Below are positions 25,306 through 34,015 of a stretch of DNA of 64,000 nucleotides, one piece after another. Both the position numbers and the translations under genes were made by a program. The notes beneath the pieces were generated by a model that did not search any database, was not told the origin of the DNA, and saw nothing but the letters and a program-made list of their open reading frames with translations. This DNA comes from Acidovorax sp. GBBC 1281. GTDB taxonomy: Bacteria; Pseudomonadota; Gammaproteobacteria; Burkholderiales; Burkholderiaceae_C. The stretch is from NCBI RefSeq assembly GCF_028473645.1, contig NZ_CP097269.1, positions 5,045,501 to 5,109,500 on the forward strand, read 5' to 3'. Every line of letters starts with the position of its first letter. Position 1 is the stretch's first letter.

Positions 25306-26566
25306 CGGGCGGGCTTTCCACGGGCCGGGGGGGACGCTCGCGCGCCGAGCCGCGCACCATGTCGAAGCGGAACAGGCGGCACTCGATGGGGCCGTTCCAC
25401 ATGGGCACGCGGCGCGACTCCTTCAGGCGCATCTTGCCGGGCAGCTTGAGGTCGGGCGTGAGCATCCAGCCCTGCCAGCCGGAGAAGTGCTTCTTCCAGT
25501 GCGTGGCGAGCTGGCTGAAGAACTCGCCGCCGTCCTCGGTCTGCGCCGTCTCGCGGCCCGCGCGCTCCACGTGGCCGGCGCGCTCGGACGCGCTGCGCCC
25601 GGCCGTGCCCGCGGCGGCAATGCGCTCGCCATAGGGCGGGTTCAGCAGCATCACGCCGGGCTGGGCGGTGGGCGGCATGCGCTGCAGCGCGTCGCCGCCG
25701 CGCAGCTCGATGGCCTGGGCCACGCCCGCGCGCTCGGCGTTGCGCTGGGCGAAGTCCACCATGCGGTGCGAAACGTCCGAGCCGAAGATGCCCACTGCCG
25801 GCGGTTTGATGGCCTGTTCTGCTTCATTTTTGATAGCAGACCAGACATGGGCCTGGAACGGCAGCAGCTTCTCGAAGGCGAACCGCCGCTGCATGCCGGC
25901 GGGGATGTGGCAGGCCATCTGCGCCGCCTCGATCAGCACGGTGCCGCTGCCGCAGCAGGGGTCGTACAACGGCACGTCGCCCTGCGGGTCCCAGCCGGTG
26001 GCCGCGATCATGGCGGCGGCCAGGGTTTCCTTGAGCGGGGCGTCGCCCTTGTCCTCGCGCCAGCCGCGCTTGAACAGCGGCTCGCCCGAGGTGTCGATGT
26101 ACACCGTGGCCTCGTCGGTGGTCAGGTGCAGGTGGATGCGCACGTCGGGCCACTGGGTGTCCACGTCCGGGCGCACGCCGGTCTTGGCGCGGAAGCGGTC
26201 GGCCACCGCGTCCTTCACGCGCAAAGCGGCGAAGTTCAAGCTGGTGAGCGGGCTGTGCTGGGCGGTGACGTCGATCTTGAAGCTCTGGCGCGGGGTGAAC
26301 CAGATCTCCCAGGCGACCTCGCTCGCGGCGGCGTACAGGTCGTTCTCGGAGCGGTACGGCCGGTGGCCGAGTTGCACCAGCACGCGCTGCGCGAGCCGGC
26401 TGTGCAGGTTGAGCATCAGCGCGTCGCGCCAGGAGGCCCGCAGCAGCACGCCGCCCCGGCCGGTGAGCAGGTCCTGGCCGGTCAGGCCGGTGATGCCGTG
26501 CACCTCGTCGGCCAGAAAGCCCTCGACGCCAGCGGCGCAGGGCAGGAAAAGTTGCAGTTGGTTCAT
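25295..26566 (-). CDS. THUMP-domain class I SAM-dependent RNA methyltransferase (RlmL N-half-like)
   Basis: A 423-aa methyltransferase similar to the N-terminal half of E. coli RlmL (YcbY), which makes m2G2445 in 23S rRNA. The THUMP domain covers about residues 45-165 (RPYRSENDLYAAASEVAWE). The catalytic domain has PLYDPCCGSGTVLIEAAQMA near 205-224, GSDVSHRMVDFAQRNAERAG, and the N-(D)PPY-type motif LLNPPYGER near 313. A dispersed-repeat copy encodes SAIKNEAEQ at about residues 240-248, between the SAM motif and the substrate motif, without changing the frame. The gene overlaps the PIN gene downstream. Confidence 0.85.
   Translation of the reverse strand: MNQLQLFLPCAAGVEGFLADEVHGITGLTGQDLLTGRGGVLLRASWRDALMLNLHSRLAQRVLVQLGHRPYRSENDLYAAASEVAWEIWFTPRQSFKIDVTAQHSPLTSLNFAALRVKDAVADRFRAKTGVRPDVDTQWPDVRIHLHLTTDEATVYIDTSGEPLFKRGWREDKGDAPLKETLAAAMIAATGWDPQGDVPLYDPCCGSGTVLIEAAQMACHIPAGMQRRFAFEKLLPFQAHVWSAIKNEAEQAIKPPAVGIFGSDVSHRMVDFAQRNAERAGVAQAIELRGGDALQRMPPTAQPGVMLLNPPYGERIAAAGTAGRSASERAGHVERAGRETAQTEDGGEFFSQLATHWKKHFSGWQGWMLTPDLKLPGKMRLKESRRVPMWNGPIECRLFRFDMVRGSARERPPRPVESPPDAG
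25821..25850 (+). repeat. Dispersed palindromic element, degenerate copy inside the RlmL-like gene
   Basis: GCTTCATTTTTGATAGC (25821-25837) fits the 17-base palindrome; the following AGACCAGACATGG resembles the arm only weakly. It is the AT-rich spot of the gene. Confidence 0.55.
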
Positions 26567-26772
26567 AGACGGCCCCGAGGATACGCGCTGGCAGCACCGT
26601 TGCGGCGCCGAGGGGCCGCCGACACCGGCCTGGGGGGCGGCCGGTGTGCCGAAGACCAGGCCATCCGGGGAATCCGGGTTTCCACCTAACAGAACTCCTG
26701 ACTTGGCGTTTGTTCTGAGTCAACCGATGGTCAGAATGAACCCTTGTGTGTATCCATTTGCAAAGGTACTTC

Positions 26773-28635
26773 ATGTTCAAAAGCCTGCGTGCACGCCTCA
26801 TCGGCATCTGCGTCGCCATCACCGTGCTGTCGCTGCTGGCCCTGGCGCTGGTCACTTTCTTCGTGGTGCGCAAGGACACGCTGGCGGACCTGGATGCCCG
26901 GATCGGCCAACTGACCCGCAACCACGCCAGCGAGGTGGCCGAATGGGTCAAGGACAAGCAGCGCGTCACCGGCTCCCTGAAAGTCGCGGTGGGCCAGGCG
27001 GAGCCGATTCCCTTCCTGCAGGCGACCCAGCAGGCGGGGGCTTTCGACGCGGTGTACTTCACCTATGCGGACAAGCGGCACGTTTCGCTGTCGAAAATGG
27101 CCCCCGGGTATGACGGCACCTCGCGCCCCTGGTATCGGCAGGCCGCGCAGGCCGGTGGCCCGGTGGTCACCCCCGCCTACGTGGATGCCACCACCGGCAA
27201 GCTCACGATCAGCTTCGCGGAGCCGGTCGGCCCGGCCGGCCAGATCACCGCGGTGGTGGGCAGCGACATGTTCCTGGACTCCGTGACCCGCAAGGTCAGC
27301 GCGATCCATCCCATCCCCAAGAGCTTTGCGGTGCTGCTGGATGGCGAAGGCAAGATCCTCGCCTACGCCAAGCCGGAACTGGCGCTCAAGCCCGTCTCGG
27401 CCATCGCGGGCACGCTGGACGCCAGCCTCCTCAAGCGCCTGGCCGAAGACGGCAGCCGCGCGGACGTCCAGGTGGACGGCGCCGACCAGATGCTCTACGC
27501 CGCCAAGGTGGAGGGCACGCCCTGGACGCTTGCCATCGCCATCGACCGCTCCGAGGCCACGCAATCGGTGCGCGCACTGCTGCAGGTGGCCATCGTCATC
27601 ACCCTGCTGAGCGTGGTGGCCGCCGTCGCACTGGTCACCGTGGCCGTGAGCCACCAGCTGCGCCGCCTGGGCGTGGTGCGCGATGCGCTGGAAGACATCG
27701 CCTCGGGCGACGGCGACCTGACGCGCCGCCTGTCCACCCACGGCAGCGACGAACTCACCCAGATCGCCAGCGCCTTCAACCACTTCGTGGACAAGATCGC
27801 GGCGGTGCTGGTGCAGATCCGCGCCTCGTCCGAATCCGTGCGCCTGGCCACCAGCGAGATCGCCAGCGGCAACCAGGACCTGTCCTCGCGCACCGAGCAG
27901 CAGGCCAGCTCGCTGGAGGAGACGGCGGCCGCCATGGAGCAGCTCACCGCCACCGTGCAGCAGAACGCCGAGAACGCGCGCCAGGCCAACACGCTGGCCA
28001 CGGGCGCCTCGGAGATCGCCACGCACGGCGGCACCGTGGTGGGCCAGGTCGTGAAGACCATGGGCGGCATCGATGCCTCGGCCCGCAAGATCGTGGACAT
28101 CATCGGCGTGATCGACGGCATCGCCTTCCAGACCAACATCCTGGCGCTGAACGCGGCGGTGGAAGCCGCCCGCGCCGGCGAGCAAGGCCGGGGCTTCGCC
28201 GTGGTGGCCAGCGAGGTGCGCACGCTGGCCCAGCGCAGCGCGACCGCCGCCAAGGAGATCAAGGCGCTGATCGACGATTCGGTCACGCAGGTGGACGCCG
28301 GCAGCAAGCTGGTGCAGGACGCCGGGGCCACCATGGACAAGGTGGTGGACAGCGTGCGCCGCGTGACGGCCATCGTGGCCGAGATCAGCAACGCCAGCCA
28401 GGAGCAGAGCACCGGCATCGCCGAGATCGGCAGCGCCGTGAGCCAGATGGACCAGTCCACCCAGCAGAACGCCGCGCTGGTGGAAGAGGCCACCGCCGCC
28501 GCGCAGTCGCTGCAGCAGCAGGCGGCGCAGCTGGCCGATGCGGTCGCCGGCTTCAAGCTCGACGCCCACGGGGCCGCAGCGCCGTCTCGGGGCGGTCCGG
28601 CGGCCGGAACGAACCGCGCCCTGACCATGCGATAA
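26773..28635 (+). CDS. Methyl-accepting chemotaxis protein with Cache sensor
   Basis: A 620-aa chemoreceptor. TM1 is at about residues 8-30. The periplasmic part of about 240 residues is a double Cache domain: the [20 protein letters not shown] segment followed by [20 protein letters not shown] is the diagnostic ligand-pocket region seen in amino-acid and organic-acid receptors. TM2 is at about 275-297, followed by HAMP (residues about 298-350) and the conserved signalling hairpin ([20 protein letters not shown]). It ends without a CheR-type pentapeptide. AAAGG lies before the ATG at 26773. Ligand specificity is not determinable. Confidence 0.92.
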   Translation: MFKSLRARLIGICVAITVLSLLALALVTFFVVRKDTLADLDARIGQLTRNHASEVAEWVKDKQRVTGSLKVAVGQAEPIPFLQATQQAGAFDAVYFTYADKRHVSLSKMAPGYDGTSRPWYRQAAQAGGPVVTPAYVDATTGKLTISFAEPVGPAGQITAVVGSDMFLDSVTRKVSAIHPIPKSFAVLLDGEGKILAYAKPELALKPVSAIAGTLDASLLKRLAEDGSRADVQVDGADQMLYAAKVEGTPWTLAIAIDRSEATQSVRALLQVAIVITLLSVVAAVALVTVAVSHQLRRLGVVRDALEDIASGDGDLTRRLSTHGSDELTQIASAFNHFVDKIAAVLVQIRASSESVRLATSEIASGNQDLSSRTEQQASSLEETAAAMEQLTATVQQNAENARQANTLATGASEIATHGGTVVGQVVKTMGGIDASARKIVDIIGVIDGIAFQTNILALNAAVEAARAGEQGRGFAVVASEVRTLAQRSATAAKEIKALIDDSVTQVDAGSKLVQDAGATMDKVVDSVRRVTAIVAEISNASQEQSTGIAEIGSAVSQMDQSTQQNAALVEEATAAAQSLQQQAAQLADAVAGFKLDAHGAAAPSRGGPAAGTNRALTMR

Positions 28636-28646
28636 AAAACGGCCTT

Positions 28647-28693
28647 CAGCACAATAAACACTAGGGCACATAGCTATATATTTGATAGCAAAT
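28647..28693 (-). repeat. Dispersed palindromic element, intergenic copy after chemoreceptor 2
   Basis: CAGCACAATAAACACTAGGG (28647-28666, the arm on the reverse strand) is followed by the palindrome GCTATATATTTGATAGC (28673-28689). It is located 12 bases after the stop of the chemoreceptor gene. Confidence 0.75.
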
Positions 28694-28848
28694 CACCCGA
28701 CCGCATGGCGATCGGGCTCAAGCCTGGGGCGTGGCAGCCCCAATCAGCGATAAAGCACAGGGGCGCCGGGTGGCATTCAAGCCCGCGCGCGCCTTTTTTC
28801 CGGCCTTCGCTGACGGCGCCAAGGCCCCCTGGCGGCCATGATGGCGCG

Positions 28849-29394
28849 ATGACCCCCACCCTGCCCTCGCGCACCCCTTCGGCGCCAGCCCGCCCCGGCC
28901 GAGCCCCCCTCACGCCACGCACCTGGCTCGCCCTGGCCGGCTGGCTCGCGATCGCCTTCGTGGCTGCTGCGGTCGGCAGCATCGCATCGGTCCAGGCGCC
29001 GCAGTTCTACGCCCTGCTCACCCAGCCGGCCTGGGCACCGCCCACCTGGCTGTTCGGGCCGGTGTGGAGCGCGCTGTACGCCATGATGGGCATCGCCGCC
29101 TGGCTGGTGTGGCGCGAGCCCGCAGGGGCCCTGCGCCGGCGCGCGCTGTGGCTGTTCGCCGTGCAGCTGGCGCTCAATGCGCTGTGGAGCTGGCTGTTCT
29201 TCCAATGGCACCAGGGCGCCTGGGCGCTGGCCGACATCGGCCTGCTGTGGTGCTGCGTGGCCGCCACCCTGGTGGCGTTCTGGCGGCTGCGGCCGCTGGC
29301 CGGGGCGCTGCTGGCGCCCTACCTGGCCTGGATCACCTTCGCCGCCGCGCTGAACTTCACGGTCTGGCGGCTGAATCCGCAGCTGCTGGGCTGA
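28849..29394 (+). CDS. tspO: TspO/MBR family tryptophan-rich sensory protein
   Basis: A 181-aa inner-membrane protein with five hydrophobic helices that binds porphyrins and related ligands. Family landmarks are FYALLTQPAWAPPTWLFGPV followed by WSALYAMMGIAAWLVWRE (helices 1-2), ALNALWSWLFFQWHQGAWAL (helix 3) and LAWITFAAALNFTVWRLNP at the end. The C-terminal W/N pattern is typical. The ATG at 28849 leads into a 25-residue polar Pro/Arg-rich N-terminus before the first helix, somewhat longer than in many homologues. It is convergent with rpoN. Confidence 0.93.
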   Translation: MTPTLPSRTPSAPARPGRAPLTPRTWLALAGWLAIAFVAAAVGSIASVQAPQFYALLTQPAWAPPTWLFGPVWSALYAMMGIAAWLVWREPAGALRRRALWLFAVQLALNALWSWLFFQWHQGAWALADIGLLWCCVAATLVAFWRLRPLAGALLAPYLAWITFAAALNFTVWRLNPQLLG

Positions 29395-29420
29395 GGGGCC
29401 GGCGTCTTTCGCGGCGCGGG

Positions 29421-31007
29421 CTACAGCGCCTTGCGCAGGTTGGCCGGCGCGATCTTGAGCGCCTCGCGGTACTTGGCCACGGTGCGGCGCGCGCACTCGA
29501 TGCCCTGCTCCTTCAGCATCTCGGCGATCTGGCTGTCCGACAGCGGCTTGGCCGGGCTCTCGGCCGAGACGAACTGCTTGATGAGCGCCCGCACCGCCGT
29601 GCTGGAGGCGTTGCCCCCGGTCTCGGTGCCCAGGCCCGAGCCGAAGAAATACTTGAGCTCGTACGTGCCCTGCGGCGTGGCCATGTACTTGGCCGTGGTC
29701 ACGCGGCTGATGGTGGACTCGTGCAGGCCCAGCTCATCGGCGATGTCGCGCAGCACCAGCGGCCGCATGGCCAGCTCGCCGTGCACGAAGAAGTTCTTCT
29801 GCCGGTCCACGATGGCGCGCGACACGCGCAGGATGGTGTCGAAGCGCTGCTGGATGTTCTTGATGAACCAGCGCGCCTCCTGCAGCCGCTGCTGCAGGCC
29901 CTGGTGGCCCTCGCCGCCACGGTTGCCGCGCAGCGCGCCGGCGTAGATGTCGTGCACGCGCAGGCGCGGCATCACATCGGGGTTGAGCTGCACGCTGAAG
30001 TTCTGCTGCGTGCCGCGCCCGGTCTTCTTCACGATGACGTCGGGCACGATGATGTTGCGCTCCACCTCGGCGAAGGCGCGGCCGGGCCGGGGCTCCAGGC
30101 GGGCGATCAGCGCCATGGCCGCGCGCGTGCGCTCCTCGCCGCCACCGCAGGCCTGCGCCAGGCGGCGCACGTCGCGCCGCGCGAGCATCTCCAGCGGCTG
30201 CTGGCAGATGCGCAGCGCGGTCTGCACCACGTCGGGGTCGCCCTCGCCGTCCTCGCGCAGCGCCTTGAGCTGCAGGGTCAGGCACTCGGCCAGTCCGCGC
30301 GCGCCCACGCCCACCGGGTCCAGGCTCTGCAGCAGGCCCAGCGCCACGGTGAAGCGGTGCACCAGCTCCTCGACCTGCTCGGTGTCGTCCTCGCCCGCCA
30401 GGCTCACGGCGAGCGACGGCAGCGGCTCGTCCAGGTAGCCATCGTCGTTGAGCGACTCGATGAGAAAACGCAAAGCGGCGGTGTCGACCTCGGACAGGCG
30501 CAGGCCCAACGCCTGCCGGTGCAGGTAGGCGGTGAGCGACTCGTGGCTGCGGGCCAGTTCGGTGGCGTCGGCTTCGTCGCCCTCGCCGGCCGTGCGCGTG
30601 CGCGCCGGGGCGTCGCCGCCCCATTCGCCGTCGTCCGGCGCCATCTCGACGGTGCCGTCGCCTTCCCAGTCGGGGGCGTCGGCGCTGCCCGGCGCCTCGG
30701 CGGCGCTCGCGGCATCGCCCTCCGAAGAGGACTCCACCGCCGCGCTGGACTCGCCGGGCGCGCCGGAATAGATGGCCTCTTCGGTGTGGCGATCGTCCTC
30801 GCTCACGGGCGCATCGGCCTGCGGGAGGCCGAATTCTTCGCGCGCGGCCTCTTCGGCGGTGCGTTCAAGGAAGGGGTTTTCGTCGAGCATCTGCTCGACC
30901 TCTTGCGACAGTTCCAGGGTGGACAACTGCAGCAGCCGGATGGACTGCTGCAACTGCGGCGTGAGTGCCAGATGCTGCGAGACGCGCAGCGACAGCCCCG
31001 GCTTCAT
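29421..31007 (-). CDS. rpoN: RNA polymerase sigma-54 factor
   Basis: A 528-aa sigma-54. Region I is Gln- and Leu-rich (MKPGLSLRVSQHLALTPQLQ then QSIRLLQLSTLELSQEVEQM). Region II is a long acidic stretch at about residues 55-140. The core-binding domain follows (LEPRPGRAFAEVERNIIVPD). The helix-turn-helix LGLHESTISRVTTAKYMATP is near 410, and the RpoN box ARRTVAKYREALKIAP stands at the C-terminus and contacts the -24 element. The ATG complement at 31005-31007 is the usual start. It is downstream of lptB in the same direction (88 bases), a standard betaproteobacterial arrangement. Confidence 0.96.
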   Translation of the reverse strand: MKPGLSLRVSQHLALTPQLQQSIRLLQLSTLELSQEVEQMLDENPFLERTAEEAAREEFGLPQADAPVSEDDRHTEEAIYSGAPGESSAAVESSSEGDAASAAEAPGSADAPDWEGDGTVEMAPDDGEWGGDAPARTRTAGEGDEADATELARSHESLTAYLHRQALGLRLSEVDTAALRFLIESLNDDGYLDEPLPSLAVSLAGEDDTEQVEELVHRFTVALGLLQSLDPVGVGARGLAECLTLQLKALREDGEGDPDVVQTALRICQQPLEMLARRDVRRLAQACGGGEERTRAAMALIARLEPRPGRAFAEVERNIIVPDVIVKKTGRGTQQNFSVQLNPDVMPRLRVHDIYAGALRGNRGGEGHQGLQQRLQEARWFIKNIQQRFDTILRVSRAIVDRQKNFFVHGELAMRPLVLRDIADELGLHESTISRVTTAKYMATPQGTYELKYFFGSGLGTETGGNASSTAVRALIKQFVSAESPAKPLSDSQIAEMLKEQGIECARRTVAKYREALKIAPANLRKAL

Positions 31008-31095
31008 CACACCGGTGCCGCCGGGCCGCCCCGAGGCGCGAGAGCCCCCGTGGGGAGCAGCGCAGTCAACACGATGACCAGCGTGGACGCCATGC

Positions 31096-31884
31096 TCACA
31101 TCCTGAAATGCTCGCCGAGGTACACGCGCCGCACCTCGGCGTTGTCCACGATCTCGGAGGGCGTGCCCCGCGCCAGCACGCGCCCATCGCTGATGATGAA
31201 CGCGTGGTCGCAGATGCCCAGGGTCTCGCGCACGTTGTGGTCGGTGATGAGCACGCCAATGCCCCGCGCCTTGAGGAACCCGATGATGCGCTGGATCTCG
31301 ATCACGGCGATGGGGTCGATGCCCGCGAACGGCTCGTCGAGCAGGATGAAGCGCGGCTGCGTGGCCAGGGCCCGCGCGATCTCCACGCGGCGGCGCTCGC
31401 CGCCCGAGAGCGCCAGGGCCGGGGAGGCCCGAAGGTGCTCCACGCGCAGTTCCTGCAGCAGGGCGGTGAGGCGCGACTCGATCTCGTCGCGGCTCGGGGC
31501 CTTGTCGTTCTCGTCGCGCTGCAGCTCCAGCACGGCGCGAACGTTCTCCTCGACCGTCAGCTTGCGGAAGATCGACGCCTCCTGCGGCAGGTAGGACAGG
31601 CCCAGCCGCGAGCGGCGGTGGATGGGCATGTCGGCCACCGAGTGGCCGTCGATGCGGATGTCGCCGCCGTCGCTGCGCACCAGCCCCACGATCATGTAGA
31701 ACGAGGTGGTCTTGCCCGCGCCATTGGGGCCGAGCAGGCCGACGACCTCGCCCTTTTGCACGACCATCGACACGTCCTTGACCACCTTGCGGCTGCCGTA
31801 GGACTTCTCCAGGTGCTCGACCTCCAGCCGGCTCGTGTTGTTGCCGGCCGCCGAGGCGTCGGAAGGGTGTGCCGCCGCCATCAC
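31096..31884 (-). CDS. lptB: LPS export ABC transporter ATPase LptB
   Basis: The cytoplasmic ATPase of the LptB2FGC machine that extracts lipopolysaccharide from the inner membrane. The 262-aa product has Walker [14 protein letters not shown] near residue 50, the [20 protein letters not shown] segment specific to LptB, signature [15 protein letters not shown], Walker [14 protein letters not shown] and the switch His in [11 protein letters not shown]. The C-terminus YLGEHFRM is characteristic of the family. The first 20 residues before [10 protein letters not shown] are an extension. The start overlaps the lptA stop (ATGA). Confidence 0.96.
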   Translation of the reverse strand: MMAAAHPSDASAAGNNTSRLEVEHLEKSYGSRKVVKDVSMVVQKGEVVGLLGPNGAGKTTSFYMIVGLVRSDGGDIRIDGHSVADMPIHRRSRLGLSYLPQEASIFRKLTVEENVRAVLELQRDENDKAPSRDEIESRLTALLQELRVEHLRASPALALSGGERRRVEIARALATQPRFILLDEPFAGIDPIAVIEIQRIIGFLKARGIGVLITDHNVRETLGICDHAFIISDGRVLARGTPSEIVDNAEVRRVYLGEHFRM

Positions 31885-32534
31885 TTCGCGCCGCCGCCCA
31901 GTTCGCCGCTGGGCCGCAGCGCGGGGGCCGGCGAGGTGGGGGCCGCAGCGGGCGCCCCGGCCTTGGCCGGAGTCTCCTTGGGCGAGAGCACCGCGCGCAC
32001 GCGGCCTCCGGGCGTGGCCGCGGTGTTGCTGCCGGCGGGAGCGGCCTTCTGGCCATCGACGGTGAACACGTCGGTCAGGTTGTTGTAGACGATGAGGGCA
32101 CCGGCCATCTCGTCGGTGAGGGTGGATTCGCGGTAGCGGCGCAGTTCCGAGCGGCGGATGAGCCGCACCAGATCGGCCCGGCCGTCGTACTCGATGACCT
32201 CGCCCTCGCCCTCGACGAACTCGTCGGGCATGCCGGGCGCCGTGTCGCGCTTTTGCCGGAAGAAGGCCCGCTTGCCGGCCTCGGCCGTCATGGTGCCGTA
32301 CTGGAAGCCATCGGGGTCCTGCCGGACGTCCAGCCGCGCGCCGCGCAGCAGGATGGTGCCCTTGGTGACCACCACGCGGCCGGTGAAGACGCTGGTTTGC
32401 TTGAGCTCATCGTGGCGCAGTGCGTCGGCCTCGATGTTCATGGGCTTGTTGCGGTCGGCCTTTTCGGCGCGGGCGCCCCCCATGGCGAAAGCCAGGGCGG
32501 CAAGCAGGAGGATCGGTAGGAGGCGTTTTCTCAT
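31881..32534 (-). CDS. lptA: LPS transport periplasmic protein LptA
   Basis: The periplasmic bridge protein that carries LPS between the two membranes. A signal peptide covers residues 1-23 ([16 protein letters not shown]). The OstA/LptA beta-jellyroll follows: [60 protein letters not shown] and [18 protein letters not shown]. The last 35 residues are Ala/Pro-rich. At 217 aa it is a little longer than E. coli LptA (185). The start is the ATG complement at 32532-32534. No lptC or kdsC precedes it; dsbA with its own terminator does. Confidence 0.93.
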   Translation of the reverse strand: MRKRLLPILLLAALAFAMGGARAEKADRNKPMNIEADALRHDELKQTSVFTGRVVVTKGTILLRGARLDVRQDPDGFQYGTMTAEAGKRAFFRQKRDTAPGMPDEFVEGEGEVIEYDGRADLVRLIRRSELRRYRESTLTDEMAGALIVYNNLTDVFTVDGQKAAPAGSNTAATPGGRVRAVLSPKETPAKAGAPAAAPTSPAPALRPSGELGGGAK

Positions 32535-32590
32535 AGGGCACGAATCTTGCAAAGATTGTAGCCACCCCTTGGCGCGATCCGGGAGCAGCA

Positions 32591-32615
32591 AAGAAAAAGC
32601 CCGCAAACGCGGGCT
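32591..32615 (-). terminator. Rho-independent terminator after dsbA
   Basis: On the minus strand AGCCCGC and GCGGGCT form a 7-bp stem with a four-base loop followed by a T-rich tract (TTTTTCTT). It separates dsbA from lptA, so lptA must use its own promoter in 32535-32590. Confidence 0.85.
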
Positions 32616-32638
32616 CGCATCGCATGGGAGCGGGGGAC

Positions 32639-33298
32639 TCAACCGCCCTTGGCGGCGGTGGAAGCAAGGTACTCCACCACTTGCAGGACGCCCTGCATGT
32701 TGCCGGCCATGGTGCCATCGGTGTAGTAACGGCCGGCCACGCCCATCGAGGGCACGCCTTCCACGCCGTAGGCTTCCTGCAGCTGGGCGGCCTTGCGCAG
32801 CTGGTTGGACACGGAAAAGGAGTTGTACGCCTCCTTGAACTTGGCCACGTCAACGCCCTGCTTGCCGATCCATTCGAAGATCAGGTCGTCCTTGTTGAGG
32901 GCCTGCTTTTCCACGTGAACGGCGCGAAACACCTTGGCGTGCAGATCGCCGACCTTGCCCATGCTTTCCAGGGCGAAGTACAGCTTTTGCTGCGGTGCGA
33001 AGCTGGAGTTGAACGCCACGGGCATGCGGCGGATCACCATGTCCTTGGGCGCCGCCTTGATCCAGGCTTCCAGCGTGGGCTCGAAGGCGTTGCAGTGGGG
33101 GCAGCTGTACCAGAAGAACTCGATGACCTCGACCTTGCCGGCGGGCACGTCGCTGGCCACGGGCTTGGCGAGCTTGACGTAGTCCTTGCCTTCCTTGAAT
33201 TGGCGGGCCTGGGCCATGGCGGGCGTCGCCAGGGGCAGCGTCAGGGCGGAAGCGGCCACGGCCGTGGCGGTGGACAGGGAAAACTCGCGGCGTTTCAT
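32639..33298 (-). CDS. dsbA: Thiol:disulfide interchange protein DsbA
   Basis: A periplasmic oxidase that introduces disulfide bonds in exported proteins. A cleavable signal peptide of about 29 residues precedes ARQFKEGKDYVKLAKP. The thioredoxin-fold active site is FFWYSCPHCNAFEP, with the CPHC dithiol at about residues 70-73, and the cis-Pro loop is GVEGVPSMGVAG near 180. The helical insert is the normal one. At 219 aa it has the usual length. It lies in a string of minus-strand genes argS-SPOR-dsbA, and a terminator follows. Confidence 0.95.
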   Translation of the reverse strand: MKRREFSLSTATAVAASALTLPLATPAMAQARQFKEGKDYVKLAKPVASDVPAGKVEVIEFFWYSCPHCNAFEPTLEAWIKAAPKDMVIRRMPVAFNSSFAPQQKLYFALESMGKVGDLHAKVFRAVHVEKQALNKDDLIFEWIGKQGVDVAKFKEAYNSFSVSNQLRKAAQLQEAYGVEGVPSMGVAGRYYTDGTMAGNMQGVLQVVEYLASTAAKGG

Positions 33299-33355
33299 GA
33301 AAAAGACACTCCTTGTTCGGTCAGAGGGTTGTGAGCGGCAGCCTGCGGGAAAAGT

Positions 33356-34003
33356 TCAGCGCTGCACGCGCACCAGCGCGGATTCGACGCCCGCGCCATC
33401 GAGCTTGTCCTTGAGCATTTCGGCGTCGTCGCGCTTGGTGAAGGGACCGACGCGCACGCGAAAGACGGTGCGGCCGCTCTGCTCGCGCTCGCTCACCCGG
33501 GCCTCCCAGCCCAGCATGGCCAGTTTGGCGCGCTGCGCATCCGCATCACCCTGGGTGCGGAAGGCACCGGCCTGCACGAAGTAGTCGAACGGCTCAGCAC
33601 CGCCGGGCGCGCTGGCGGCCCGGGCCTTGGCCAGGTCGCCCAGCGGATCGGACGAGGCGGCCGGCTTGCTGGCGGCACCCCGGGGCGCCGAAGCGGCGGC
33701 CACGGCGGCCGGCACCGAAGCGGTGCTCGCGGGCGCTGGGGCGACGCCGGCCACGGCGGGCGTCGAACTGGCGGGCACGGGCGGCCGGGCCGGGTTCTTG
33801 CCGTACAAGGGCGAATTCGGGTCCCAGTTCTTGTTCTTCTGGGATTCGGCGGCGTCTTGGTCGGCACTGCGCGCACCGCCCTTGTTGAGGAAGGGCACCG
33901 GCACCTTGGTCACATACACGGCCACGCCCAGCGCCGCCCCCAGGCCCACGACCACCCCGAGGATGAAGCCGATGGCGGTGCCCCCACGTTGCTGTTTTGT
34001 CAT
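33356..34003 (-). CDS. SPOR-domain cell-division-type protein (FtsN-like)
   Basis: A 215-aa bitopic membrane protein. It has a short cytoplasmic N-terminus (MTKQQRGGTAIG), one transmembrane helix at about residues 10-32 and an Ala/Pro-rich periplasmic linker. A C-terminal SPOR domain from about 140 (FDYFVQAGAFRTQGDADAQR, FRVRVGPFTKRDDAEMLKDK) binds denuded septal peptidoglycan. FtsN-like proteins promote septal synthesis. I prefer the ATG complement at 34001-34003; a GTG at 34015 directly after the argS stop would add four residues. It sits between argS and dsbA. Confidence 0.87.
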   Translation of the reverse strand: MTKQQRGGTAIGFILGVVVGLGAALGVAVYVTKVPVPFLNKGGARSADQDAAESQKNKNWDPNSPLYGKNPARPPVPASSTPAVAGVAPAPASTASVPAAVAAASAPRGAASKPAASSDPLGDLAKARAASAPGGAEPFDYFVQAGAFRTQGDADAQRAKLAMLGWEARVSEREQSGRTVFRVRVGPFTKRDDAEMLKDKLDGAGVESALVRVQR

Positions 34004-34015
34004 ATCCGTAAACAC

